NCBI GenBank assembly: GCA_002917075.1
Contig: NTMA01000003.1
Span: forward strand, 992,001 to 1,056,000
DNA length: 64,000 nucleotides
Direction: 5' to 3'
Source: Hawksworthiomyces lignivorus
Taxonomy: Eukaryota; Ascomycota; Sordariomycetes; Ophiostomatales; Ophiostomataceae
Part shown: in pieces, positions 1-10,399 of the stretch
How the letters are laid out: each line of letters starts with the position of its first letter
How positions within the stretch are numbered: position 1 is the first letter of the stretch
Made by a program: the position numbers and the translations under genes
The notes under the pieces: generated by a model
What the model was told of the DNA's origin: nothing
The model's input: the letters and a program-made list of their open reading frames with translations, nothing else
Database searches by the model: none

Positions 1-937
1 AAAAGACCAGCAATGCAGGGGGCACAGAAGCGGCTCCCAGCAAATGGATAAAGAGAAACAATGTAGAAGATGTCGTGTGCTTTAAGCTGGTATAATACGG
101 AGGGTAAGGGACAATTATGAGTGTTCCGCTTGAGCTGAAACCAATACGGGGGAGGAATGACTAGAAGATGGCTCGATTGTAGGCAAAATGGCAAGGAATG
201 GGAAAGAAGTAAATTGGATACGAGACGCAGGAAAACATAAACGAATAGGATAAAATATGACAGCATAAAATCGTAAATGCAGACGCACCGAATAAACATA
301 AGGAAACCAGAAACAAAGAAAAGAATGGCTGGAACAGGGAGAGGAGACAATACATAGAGGCGAGAAACAAAAGGAGTATCAACGTGAGGTTATTCCCTTT
401 TTCGCTTGCCCAATGGACGGCCACAATACCTGGACTAGACCGTTACAGTAATTACACCAGGCAAGCTCAATTTAACGTTGGTAAGAGCGGGGCCAATAGT
501 ACGACGTACGAGAACGTCTTGCTGGTGAAAAGGGGGTCGCGGCGGGACCTGCAGCAAAAGGGCGAAATCTAACGCCGCACGCAGGAATGTTTTGCACTGC
601 GCTGCAATATGCTTACACAGTACTACTACATATTATACATGTCCCTTGCAAGGGTCGGTCGATCTGCCACCACTGTTGAACGCCGCCATAAAAGGACTGG
701 CTGGCGCTGGCGCTGGAGTGCTTCCCACAACGTTCCTCCGCTGTCATGCAGGCACAGAAACACCACCCGCTCTTTTGTGCAGGCTGGTAGGAGAAGCGGA
801 AGGCACAAACACGGCCTAGCCACCGCACCGGAAAGCGGCTTGAAGAATAACGGTGAAGAAGTGGGAAGGGGGGGCAGCCTCAAAGAAAGAAAGACATGCT
901 CATGGGTTCTTCTTTTCTTTTCTTTTTTTTCTTCTTC

Positions 938-963
938 TTTTTTTTTTTGGGGGGGGGGGGGGG
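938..963. repeat. Homopolymer pair: T11 then G15
   Basis: Eleven T (938-948) are followed immediately by fifteen G (949-963), inside a longer T/C-rich stretch that starts near 908. This is a simple-sequence tract with no coding meaning. It is also a likely sequencing or assembly weak point. Confidence 0.9.
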
Positions 964-1946
964 CTCTTCGACTGGGATTCTATTCTGGTGTCTCCTCCTT
1001 CCTGGTCATCTTTCCTACTATTTGATCTCAAGTTTCCACAACGGTAACATCGGCTGTTTCTCCTGCATTTTCTGTCATGCTACGGGGCGCTATCTCCTCC
1101 CTATGCGTGGGCCTGGCGCCGCGACCTCTTCTTGCCCCTGGGGCTAACAATAGCGCGTTTTCGTGTTCTGGCGCGTGATTGAGAAGAGGAAGCCTGGGCA
1201 AGGAAGAAGCGGCAGCAAGGGATTTCTGCTCGAACCCCAGAGAACAAGCATTATTTCTCTAAATTACGATATTGTCCTCGACCGCCTTAATGGCGGTTGT
1301 TGCTGATAAAAATATGCATATTTCACAGGAGACTGCATTGTTGGATTCCTTGGCTATCGTAGAGTTCCTAAACCCCATTTGCGCGGATCAGTGTGGATAT
1401 GCCTTTATAGATCCCCTAACACGTGCAGCCAAAGCAACCTTCCCGAAAACCACAGGTCCGTGGGTGACACCAAACTCTATGATCTTGTCTAGCACAAGGT
1501 GTCTACCACCAAAAGGGCCACAACGAATCTACCACTTTTGATGCTCTTTGGTTGATGAAGGTTCGGAAAATAGATTCAACGCAGCAGCAAAAATACAACC
1601 CAAGAGGACTGCCAGACACAAAAATTACAAGCTCCCGGCAACTAATGACAAGGACATTTCTATACAATTGTTCTGCTTGATGCTATCAACCAACGCGACA
1701 TATTCCCAACCTCAAATGAAAAAGCGGATGAAAGTGATCATGCTTCACGGTGCTATGTCAACGGATCATTTTCATAATGCATGAATTCGGCATCCAAATG
1801 GAAAAGAAAAGCGAGAGGGAGCAATCGCAGAAAAGGCAAGGCTCCATGCGCCAGTATACCGTATATCCGACAAAATTTAACGAATCTACCACCCAATTTT
1901 GATTTTACCATCCCAAGATATACAACGGAAATAAACACAATGTAAA

Positions 1947-1959
1947 CCCCCCCCCCCCC
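1947..1959. repeat. Poly-C run (13)
   Basis: Thirteen consecutive C, about 20 bases beyond the stop codon of the minus-strand SSXT gene, so probably in its 3' UTR as a G-run in the transcript. Confidence 0.85.
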
Positions 1960-1978
1960 AAATGGTCCCAACTAGTCA

Positions 1979-3387
1979 TTATGCCATGGGAACACCTTGT
2001 GGTGGTCCAGGCGGGCCTGGCATCATGCCCATCTGCGGCGGGCGTTGCGGCGGCTGTACAGGGCTGGCCTGGCTAGAGCCGTGCGGTGCTCCTCGATTGT
2101 TAAAGGCAGCAGGATTCATGCCGGGCGGAATGGCCATCCCTGGCGCGCCTGCATTGGCTCCTGGTTGGCTTGTTGGCGTAGAGAATGCCGGCTCCTTCGT
2201 AAAATCCACTCCGGGATAGAAGCTCTGCAACTTGCCATACAGCTCCCTGATATACCTGAACCGTTCTTCGCGGTCACCGTTGGGATCCTGCATAGCATCG
2301 GCTACCGCTGCATCAGGGCCAGTTGGAGGGGCAGGTCGCAGCTTAAAGCTCAAGCTAAGAGAAGGGGCAGAAAGGAAGCTGGGTCCCCTAGCTGCATTGA
2401 CAGTTACTTTCCGGTCAGCTAAGCTCGCCAGGTACGATAGATTGGATTGAATGCGTTTCATGCACCTGAATTCTCTAGTTAGCAAGTTGGTTCATACACA
2501 ACAGGGCATAGGAAAACAAGGCGCAAAGAGAGAGACATACTGGATATAATCCGCCCGGACAAGCTTTTCTTCTTCCGACACTGGCTCAGTTTGCTCTGTG
2601 CTCTGATCGTCGACTCCAGTTCCAGCAGTGTGCTCCTTCTTCATGGCTATTTGAGTATTGCGCAGTTGGACAGATTCATACAAGAGCTCCTGGTTGATAT
2701 TCAACAGGATAGAAAAAAGCTCTTTCTCTCGGTTCTCGCTGCCAGGACTTAGCGGGGGGGCTGCAGCTGCCGGGACGCCGTTCGTCATGGGGCCACCAGA
2801 ACCAGCGAATGTTGGCGTCTGTGGAGTGGATACGCCAGGTACGCTTCCAGGAGGCGGCTGGTTGGCATTGGGGGTAGCATTCTGTGGTGGTCCATGGGGA
2901 CTGTGCATTGCACCGAAAGGCTGCGGTTGTTGTGCCTGCTGAGGATGGTGTATTTGCTGTGGTTGTTGTGGGCTTTGGTGCGGCTGCTGAGGCTGTTGAG
3001 GCAATTGCTGCGGTTGTGGCGGTGGCGGCTGAGGTTGCTGAGGTTGCTGGGGTTGCTGAGGCTGTTGCGGCTGCTGGGGCTGTTGAGGCTGCAGAGGAGG
3101 TTGCTGCTGCTGCTGCTGCTGCATATGTTGCTGCTGCTGATGCTGTGGCTGCTGGTGTTGCTGCGGCTGCTGATGTTGTTGTTGTTGCTGCTGCGGCTGC
3201 TGAGGTTGATGTTGCTGCTGCTGCTGCTGCTGCTGTTGCTGATGTAGTTGTTGCTGCTGAAGTTGCATTTGCTGTTGTGGGTTCATAGGCATTCCGCCCA
3301 TTGGGCCGGCCTGCTGCATAGGGTTGAAAGGCCGAGGTGGAGTAGGTACACCCATTCCACCCGGTCCTGGCTGCGGGGGATGCATAC

Positions 3388-3424
<37 letters not shown>

Positions 3425-4076
3425 CAAAAAGGCTTGCTGCTGTTGGGGATTCATAGGAAAGCCGGGCATCTGTCCAGCAACAGCCATCATGTTGAAGTTG
3501 GGGGGCATTTGCTGCTGGGCGGCACTCGCCGGCATGCCTACCCCAAAGGGTGCGCCGTTATATGGCGTCTGGTATGCAACTGTGCACCAGAGGTTAGCTT
3601 GACAATACACGAGGAATGCTGAGCGCGCACGATAAGTTCCACCTGTGCTCAGACACGACTGGATATCTGCGGAGGCACCCCTTGAGGAGGCAGATATGAA
3701 AAACAGATGTGATCTGCACCAGAAGGAATCACATGGCAGGTAATAGAAAGGTCGGAAGAGGAACGGCACGACACGTCCAAGACTTACTTTGGCCATTTGG
3801 AGCCATCTGCGGCATACCAGGATTCTGCATCATACCCGCAGGTCCTGGACTGCCCATCATGTTCGGAGCACCTGCCGCTGCCATGAATGGACCCTGGCCA
3901 CCAGGCATAGTAAACTGCTGGCCATACATCATTGGGTTAGGTTGACCCGGCATGGACCCAGGGGGCATCTGCTGCGGCGGCGGCTGCTGCGGTGGCTGCT
4001 GCATCTGTTGAGGTGGGGGTGTGTTGTAGGCGGCCGGGCCACCAGGGTTAGGAAAGCCATATGGTGCCGAGTACAT
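1979..4076 (-). CDS. Glutamine-rich SSXT-family protein (SS18/Snf11-like SWI/SNF subunit)
   Basis: Three exons join in frame: 4076-3788, 3579-2541 and 2465-1979, giving about 604 residues. Donors are gtaagt and gtatgt. The acceptors follow a CTAAC-like branch point. The N-terminal two thirds is low-complexity Met/Pro/Gly/Gln with long poly-Gln runs (3100-3440). A conserved helical block follows: 'INQELLYESVQLRN' at about residues 383-396 and 'IQSNLSYLASLADRK' at about 447-461. This pattern of two helices ending in NLxYLAxxAD matches the SSXT domain of human SS18 and yeast Snf11. Known family role: a small accessory subunit of the SWI/SNF chromatin remodeller, in the nucleus, contacting the Snf2 ATPase. 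The second intron splits the SSXT domain. A CAG directly before ATG 4076 looks like a splice acceptor, so a 5' UTR intron is possible. Family call is firm; the exact ortholog is inference. Confidence 0.8.
3100..3440 (-). repeat. CAG/CAA trinucleotide tracts encoding poly-Gln
   Basis: On the plus strand this reads as TGC/TGT/TTG-rich triplets. On the coding strand it is mixed CAG and CAA codons giving several Gln runs of 6-13 residues, interrupted by His, Pro and Met. Overlapping frames read as poly-Ala or poly-Leu and are artefacts of the repeat. Confidence 0.9.
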
Positions 4077-5957
4077 GGCTGAATCGGGAGAGACCAACAA
4101 AAGCTTATAGAAATATACGACAGAGGGGTCTCAGAACGAGAGGCTAGATAAGGTGACGGGCCGAACTGTGTGGTAGGTGCAGCAGATCTCTTCTATTCAA
4201 CGTCCTCCTAGTATGCGGGCAGAGTCGTCTCTCACTGACTCCCACTCTTAGTCACACCTCTCCCCAAAAGCCGGATTTTTTTTCCCTGGTGGAGCGACGT
4301 GTCTTGCAGATGTGGGGGACAGGGTACAGGCAGCATTCAACAAAAAGAGAAGCGTGCTGGGTGACAAGCGAGGAGGCAGAATACTAGGGTACGGAATACT
4401 TTGTGGAGGAGGGGTGCGTGCTGCACAAGGGCGTACAGAGCAATAAATGAGAGAGGGGGGAGAGTAATAAGCGTCCAACGGAGGGAGCGAGGAAGAAAGG
4501 GGATGGGAAACGAGTGAAGGAGTGGTGTGAGCAGGAATACACGAGGGCCTGGGACTTGTCGCCTGTGGAATGCGTGGAAGAAGCGGCTTTTAGAGCCAGA
4601 GATATGGAAAGGATGCAGCTTCGGGATCCTGTTGATGGCTGCAGAGACCGTTGGTCGGGTATTGGATGACGAGGGACTCCACGATAAACCTGGCAGATGA
4701 ATCTAACAGACAGGAACAGAAAGGTTGGGTGTGTGGGGAATGAGGATAATTTTCAACCGGTCGGACACTTCCGCCTTTGGCTCCCGTTGGAAACTGGGAC
4801 GGGAAGGTCGTCGGTAGCGAAGAAGCAGTAAAATAGTATGTCGTCCTAGAGAAGGATGGTTGGCCTGGCCTATCTAGGGAGAGCGAGGCTTGCCAAGAGA
4901 ACGGAGGCTGCGAGAAGCAAGACGCAGAGGTGTTTGGCGACAGGGACGGAAGTCAGGTGAGATGTGGCAGAGACGAGAGGAGGTGTGGGTGGTGCAAGTG
5001 ACAATAGGCAACAGAGAGCAGGGCCACGGGGAGATGAGAGTGACCAAGATGAGCTTAGATCCAGGCAGATGACGAACAGCCGATCTAGAAAAGAAGGCGA
5101 AAAGACACAAAGTGACGAACGAGAGATACAAAAGAGGGTCGGCGCGAGACAACGTGCTGGAGTCGGCAAACGGCAAACGGCAAGCGAACAAAACGCGTCC
5201 CACAGAAAGCGTGGCCAGACAAGAGAAGGCAAAAAAAGAGGGCGAACAAAGAGGGAAAAAGAAAATCAAAGACAAGAAAAGGCAGGGTCCTAGCTTCTGC
5301 TTAATGCCGACCTGGGCCTGGACTGGACTGCACCTTGTTCTGGAGGTAAGAATGGGGTTTTGCTGGCGGTGCGATATTATTATGTGGTAGGGGGGAGATG
5401 GATAGAAAAGTAAATTTGTTTCGATCATTGCCTCTGCTCAGTCTTTTTTTTTTTTTTCTGGCTTGTCGCATATTCCTGCGCTGTCTATTTTTCCGCCGCT
5501 ACGCCGATACACCTCTGCGCCTCTCGTTCTTACGCCCCCTTGTGGTTCGCCTGCTGGATTTCGAGGGGCTAATTGTGCTCAATATTTAATTACCCGTTTT
5601 TATTCGCCATGCTTATTTGCTCCCACACATCGATCCGCGCCCGCTTTCTGAGGACGAATCAACAAGAGGGAAGGCGCGAGGTGGTTGGCAGTCCCACACA
5701 GCGGGGCCAATCGCAAGGGTCTGTCATTTAAGTGGGTCTCAAGCTTCATCTGTCAAAAAGCTCTCTGGGACAGGCCGCACATCTGCATGCACAAAGTAAT
5801 ACTGCATTGCGTGCGGATTATCAACATAATTAAGACATTAATATATTCTAACAGAACGAAAAATGACTTCCCTCAAAGCCTACATCAGTGCTCTTTGTTT
5901 ATTTCTGCAGTATGCCTCCTTGATTTTTTTCAGCTTTGCCCTTCTTACTCATGTGTC
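4077..5957. other. Intergenic: purine-rich promoter/5' region of the SSXT gene
   Basis: The plus strand is strongly A/G-rich from about 4300 to 5300, i.e. pyrimidine-rich on the SSXT coding strand, as is common in fungal promoters and leaders. A T-run lies near 5444-5458. Open frames here are compositional artefacts. I see no second gene. Confidence 0.55.
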
Positions 5958-6998
5958 TCATGACGTGTATGTCGTCCCGTACTTGGAGATGCCCGCTACG
6001 ACCTCGACAAAGTTCTGCGCAATGATGCTGTCCGTCTTGTTCGACGGGTGGAGCTCGTCATAGAACAAGTAGTTGTCGAGTGTTCCTGGCGCGTTTGTGC
6101 ACTGTGACGTGTTGGTCGGGTTGCAGTGGTGAAAATACCCCGTCCCGTTGGCCGGCGCTGCGAGATACGCTGATGGGTTGGCATACATGTCCGTCAGCAG
6201 CTGGTGGACGTCAAAGAGCGCCACAGAAGCGCCCAGCCAGCGCCGGCGCACTAGCAGGTTGAATGGCGCGCCGTATGCGACGATCGTGTTCACGTTCGTC
6301 GTGTACTCGAGCATCTTGTAAGCATACTCGGTCTGGTTGTACAGCGTCTTATTCCCCCAGTACTGGTTGTCGCCGGAGCCGCCCGCGCTCGACGGCCGAT
6401 ACATGGGCACGAGGTGAAGCGGGGCCGTGTTAAACAAGACGAAACGCCGCGCACCGGCTGCGTAGAGGGCGTCCAGCACCTGCCACGTGCACTCAATGTA
6501 CGTCGTGATGTTGGTACCTGGCGCCTGGGAGTCGCTCAAGAAGCCGCCGAAGCCGAGATCATTAGTGCCTATCCACAGCGCATACACTGTGTTGTCAGCA
6601 GTGCGATTTTGGTAGAGCGTATGGGCGCCCGCCACGTCGGCCTGAAACGAGGGAATCTCGTCGTCTATCACTGAGGGAAACGGCTTGTTGATGGCCGCGA
6701 ACTCCCGTGAGATGATCTCGTTTGAGCACGTTGCGCCGCTAATAGCGTAATCAAAATAGCCGATGCCTGGCACCAGTTGCTGCACGTACTGTCCCCAAGC
6801 AAGGCCGCCGCTGGCTGTCACGCCTGACACAGTTTGGTACACGCTCGGAGGAGGGCCATTGCCTTTGTTGTTAATATAGAAAGACAACCGGCCGTCGTCT
6901 GTATAGCTATCCCCGAATGTGACGAGATTCTCAAAGGTGCCGTAGGGTGATGCCGATGCCAGAGCTGCACCCGCCACAAGACGGAGAGATAACCTCAT
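5958..6998 (-). CDS. Secreted GDSL/SGNH esterase, carbohydrate esterase family 16 type
   Basis: A single-exon 346-residue protein from ATG 6998. It starts with a signal peptide (basic start, hydrophobic core to about residue 16). SGNH blocks are in order: FGDSYTD with nucleophile Ser31 in block I, ISGATC with Gly88, WIGTND with Asn146, and DELHPS with Asp314 and His317 near the C-terminus. Several N-x-S/T sequons suggest glycosylation. This layout and length match fungal CE16 acetylesterases, which remove O-acetyl groups from hemicellulose-derived sugars outside the cell. A related lipase or esterase specificity cannot be excluded. A TATA-like stretch lies near 7145-7157, about 150 bases upstream. 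The gene is divergent from HIS5 with about 1.85 kb between the starts. Confidence 0.88.
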   Translation of the reverse strand: MRLSLRLVAGAALASASPYGTFENLVTFGDSYTDDGRLSFYINNKGNGPPPSVYQTVSGVTASGGLAWGQYVQQLVPGIGYFDYAISGATCSNEIISREFAAINKPFPSVIDDEIPSFQADVAGAHTLYQNRTADNTVYALWIGTNDLGFGGFLSDSQAPGTNITTYIECTWQVLDALYAAGARRFVLFNTAPLHLVPMYRPSSAGGSGDNQYWGNKTLYNQTEYAYKMLEYTTNVNTIVAYGAPFNLLVRRRWLGASVALFDVHQLLTDMYANPSAYLAAPANGTGYFHHCNPTNTSQCTNAPGTLDNYLFYDELHPSNKTDSIIAQNFVEVVAGISKYGTTYTS

Positions 6999-8844
6999 TT
7001 TAAGTTAAGAAAAAAGGGAACAGCTGTGAGGAATAAACTAGGCACAAAACGCTGCAGCGGGCAGAAAGGAGCTTGACAGCAAACCACGGCAGAAAACAAG
7101 AGCAAAAGAGAAAACCAGGTGAATTAGCGGCTACTTGAGGGTTCTATATATGCATACTTTCTCTCTCCTAAAAAGGCTCTACACGTCCATTGGAAATAAA
7201 GTACAGGCTTTACCAGAAACCGGCACATTCAACCGGTAGAACGGTCCGCTAGCATCTCCGCTCTTCCGAAAGTTTGCTACTACGATGAAAGCGAATTGAA
7301 ATACTAGATGGCGAAGAACAAGCTAAGCGGAGGTGGATGCAGACATAGGAAAATAAGTGTCATGTAAGTCGTTGAGACGGTGTGATGATGGCAGGTTGTG
7401 TTGCACTTGTGTCTGCATTTCTCTCCAATAATTAATATCTGCCGGGTCCCTCATTTTTTGCCATCGCCGCTTGGTCATACAAATCGGACCAAGATCGACA
7501 AAGAAATCAGTTATGGGGAAGTCAGAAGGCAAGTAGCTCAAGAATACGAAGAGCCAGAAGATTTTAGGGAATTCCACCTAGCACAGTGGCAGCGAATATC
7601 AGTAGCAATTAAATTCGTCTTAGCCACACTACAAGAAAACACAGGAAACAGAAGTGCAGCTCTGACTTCAACAGACTTTCTTCCTAGACGAGAAACGGGC
7701 CTCGGAATGATGTCAGCAGAGAGGGGACAGGATGGGTCGATTGTCGAACAAATCCGCTATTTTTTTTCAAAGCTTGTCCAAGACACCTGAGGGCTGCAGA
7801 AAAACAAAAACAAAAAAAAAGAAAAAATAGTCGAGAACGGGCGCATGCTCTTGGTATAGTGCAACGGGCAACGGGACGGCATGCCGCTATAGGATGCGGT
7901 GAGAAGCGATATAGCATAAGAATACCACGATCACCTTGACATTCAGTAATAAACATGCCCGAGCAGAAGAGGCTCGAGTGTGGAGCTGGCGATCAGATGC
8001 TCTGTTGACCATGTAACATCCCCCGCCCTGTTCTCCAAACTCCCCTCACGACTCCATGTGTTCAAGATCAGCCTGAATTGAAATCAAAGACCAACCCCCG
8101 GGCTTTCAGTCAAATCTAAGCCTAACCAAGGCCACAATCGGCAAACCAGGAAGCTGGATTAACCTTTTCTGTCTTCCTTTAAAAGAGACCATGCATTAAG
8201 CTAAAAGAGAACAACGACGGGAGTTTGGAAGCAGATCCTATATGTTAGCTAAGCTTCTCGTGTAGACTATTTACTCACAGCAGAGTCATTTGCTATAAGG
8301 CAATCAAAGCTGTAAGAGATTTCGGTGTTTGTTTCCAAGAGCATATCCCTCAATTAGCAAATTTCTTGAAGCTGGTGACATGAGTCGCCACTGTTGAAGA
8401 CCTTACATGCTGTCGGAGTCACATGACCGCACACGTGTTGCCATTCGTTTCCTTCTCTCATCGAGATTCAGTACAGCGTTTGAGGAATTTGGCAAACAAA
8501 AAAATCGAAATTTAGACGTGAGAAGGAAAAGCAGTGTTGGAAAGAGTCATAAAAGCGGTAAAGTGGTAGCGGTAGAAATAAGCAGACGGAAGGGCCATGA
8601 TAATGTATTGCATTGACGATAAGAAAAAACGGCGGCCGTAGCCCCGCTATCGGCGACATGCTAACGAAAACAACGGCTTCGAGATTTTTCGGTGACTCAG
8701 TCCAACATAAGATGGAAGACTCATAGCTCTCAGTTCGTCCATATATCCCTGGACTGTGGCTGACTAGGAAGTAAGAGCTGCGTCAATTGAACCACAAGAA
8801 TATAGACTATTCAAGAGGAGATCTCTCCAGCGACGTTGCCTAAC
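6999..8844. other. Divergent intergenic region between CE16 esterase and HIS5
   Basis: It should hold both promoters. Two overlapping open frames on opposite strands near 7320-7790 lack ATG starts and have no recognisable domain, so I do not call them genes. The rest has nothing I can identify. Confidence 0.5.
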
Positions 8845-10248
8845 ATGTCGCCGTCTTTCAACCTTCAGACATGCGCGCGGCCGAACATATTGGCTCTCGA
8901 GCCGTACCGCTGTGCAAGGGAGTGTGTAGAAACCGAGAATTCTATCTATTCTTCTCGCTTGTTCTCAATTGCTAACCCTGTGAAAAGTGACTACAAAGAT
9001 GACGGCAAAAACGTGCTGCTCGATGCAAACGAGAATGCCTACGGTCCACCACTTACCGGCGTCGTGTCTTCTTCTGCAACATCCGCTGCCGACCAAGCTC
9101 CTGTCCCGGCCACTTTGGTAGCCGAGGGCCGCGCAGCGGGCCTCGACCTGCTCGGCCTCCACCGCTACCCAGATCCCCACCAGGAGGACCTCAAGCAGCA
9201 GCTGTGCGAGCTGCGCAATACCCACGCCCACACGGCCAAGACGCTGACGCCGGCGAACCTGTTTGTCGGCGTCGGCAGCGACGAGGCCATCGACGCGCTG
9301 CTGCGGTGTTTTTGCGTGCCCGGGCGCGACCGCATCCTGGTGTGCCCGCCGACCTACGGCATGTACTCCGTGTCGGCGCAGGTCAACGACGTGGGGCTGG
9401 TCAAGGTGCCGCTGACGGCCGCGCCGGAGTTCGGCATCGACGTGGCCGGCGTCCGCGCGGCGCTGAGCGCGGCCGTCGCCGCGCCGGACTACGACGTCAA
9501 GATTGTCTACCTGTGCTCGCCGGGCAACCCGACGGGCGCCAGCCTGGCCAAGGCGGACATCGAGGCGGTGCTGTCGCACCCGACGTGGAACGGCGTGGTG
9601 GTCGTCGACGAGGCCTACGTGGACTTCGCCGCGGACCAGAAGACGGCGTCGCTGGCCGAGTGGGTCCTCGAGTGGCCCAACCTCGTCGTCATGCAGACGC
9701 TGTCCAAGGCCTTTGGCATGGCCGGCATCCGCCTGGGCGCCGCCTTCTGCGCGCCGCCCGTCGCCACCCTGCTCAACAGCCTCAAGGCCCCCTACAACGT
9801 CGCCAGCCCCACCAGCGCGCTGGCCCGCAGCGTGCTCGGCCCCGTGGGGCTGGCCACCATGCGCGCCAACCGCACCCGCATCCTGGCCCAGCGCGACCGC
9901 CTGCTCGCGGCCCTGCCGCACGTGCCCGGCGTCGGCCGCTTGCGCGGCGGCATCGACAGCAACTTCTTGCTCTACGAGATGCTCAACGCCCAGGGCGAGC
10001 CCGACAACGCCACGGCGCTGGCCGTGTACACGAAGCTGGCCGAGCAGCGCGGCGTCGTCGTGCGCTTCCGCGGCAAGGAGCACGGCTGCCTGGGCTGCCT
10101 GCGCATCACCGTCGGCACAGAGGACGAGGTGACGCGGTTCCTGTCCGCGCTGGAGAAGACGCTGGCAGAGGTGCGGGGCGTGGCCCCTGCGGCCGACGCA
10201 GCTTCAGAAGAGAAGCAGGAGGCAGCTGCCAATGCTGTTGTAGACTAA
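8845..10248 (+). CDS. HIS5: Histidinol-phosphate aminotransferase
   Basis: This PLP-dependent fold-type I enzyme converts imidazole-acetol phosphate and glutamate to histidinol phosphate in histidine biosynthesis. The start is ATG 8845; an upstream in-frame TTG is not used. The N-terminus RPNILALEPYRCAR and the following DDYKDDG / LLDANENAYGP are family signatures. SPGNPTG lies around 9521, and the PLP lysine is in TLSKAFGMAG (codon 9706-9708, Lys266 after splicing). An intron at 8922-8987 (66 nt, gtgtgt...aaaag with a GCTAACC branch site) must be removed to rejoin CARD-DYKDDG. It is a multiple of three and stop-free, so the unspliced frame stays open with 22 extra residues. The spliced protein is 445 residues. 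From about 9100 codons are very G/C-rich at third positions, unlike the flanks. It is convergent with the acyl-CoA dehydrogenase, 151 bases away. Confidence 0.93.
   Translation: MSPSFNLQTCARPNILALEPYRCARECVETENSIYSSRLFSIANPVKSDYKDDGKNVLLDANENAYGPPLTGVVSSSATSAADQAPVPATLVAEGRAAGLDLLGLHRYPDPHQEDLKQQLCELRNTHAHTAKTLTPANLFVGVGSDEAIDALLRCFCVPGRDRILVCPPTYGMYSVSAQVNDVGLVKVPLTAAPEFGIDVAGVRAALSAAVAAPDYDVKIVYLCSPGNPTGASLAKADIEAVLSHPTWNGVVVVDEAYVDFAADQKTASLAEWVLEWPNLVVMQTLSKAFGMAGIRLGAAFCAPPVATLLNSLKAPYNVASPTSALARSVLGPVGLATMRANRTRILAQRDRLLAALPHVPGVGRLRGGIDSNFLLYEMLNAQGEPDNATALAVYTKLAEQRGVVVRFRGKEHGCLGCLRITVGTEDEVTRFLSALEKTLAEVRGVAPAADAASEEKQEAAANAVVD
8922..8987 (+). other. HIS5: Predicted 66-nt intron of HIS5 (stop-free, 3n)
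   Basis: The donor gtgtgt follows CAAGGGA; the acceptor aaaag precedes TGACTAC; GCTAACC at 8971-8977 is a good branch point. Removal restores the conserved CAR-DDYKDDG junction. Retention would insert 22 codons without a stop or frameshift. Confidence 0.85.
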
Positions 10249-10399
10249 AAAATTTATAGAGCAACGTATGATATAAAGCAAATTAAACGCATTCATGAAG
10301 TAAAAAAAAAATTAAAACTTTTTTGATATAAAAATTTTTTTATGTTCTCACTCGGTTTACTTTTGTTTGTCTTTACAATTTCTGCTCTGTCTTACTCCT
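10249..10399. terminator. Convergent 3' region of HIS5 and acyl-CoA dehydrogenase genes
   Basis: A 151-base A/T-rich spacer with A-runs, T-runs and ATATAAA-like elements lies between two convergent stop codons. It presumably holds both polyadenylation signals. This is inferred from composition and position only. Confidence 0.5.

Larger units (their letters stand above)
1..1978. other. Intergenic region, downstream of the SSXT gene
   Basis: No gene is supported here. Reading frames are short and mutually overlapping. The stretch at about 640-840 is GC-richer but has no recognisable protein. It contains a T-run followed directly by a 15-base G-run (938-963) and a 13-base C-run (1947-1959) just past the stop codon of the minus-strand SSXT gene. 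Confidence 0.6.

Noticed and set aside
1272..1541. 89-codon plus-strand frame
   Set aside because: TTG start, no recognisable motif, no splice context.
2884..3288. Plus-strand poly-Ala and poly-Leu frames
   Set aside because: Alternative readings of the CAG/CAA repeat of the minus-strand SSXT gene.
7323..7790. Overlapping open frames on both strands (131 codons +, 85 codons -) between CE16 and HIS5
   Set aside because: Both start at GTG, have no domain I recognise, and frames of this length are expected by chance in this composition.
8965..10083. 372-codon frame antisense to HIS5, and long frames in the other phases
   Set aside because: Shadows of a GC-rich coding region; His/Arg/Gly/Ala-rich products are typical artefacts.
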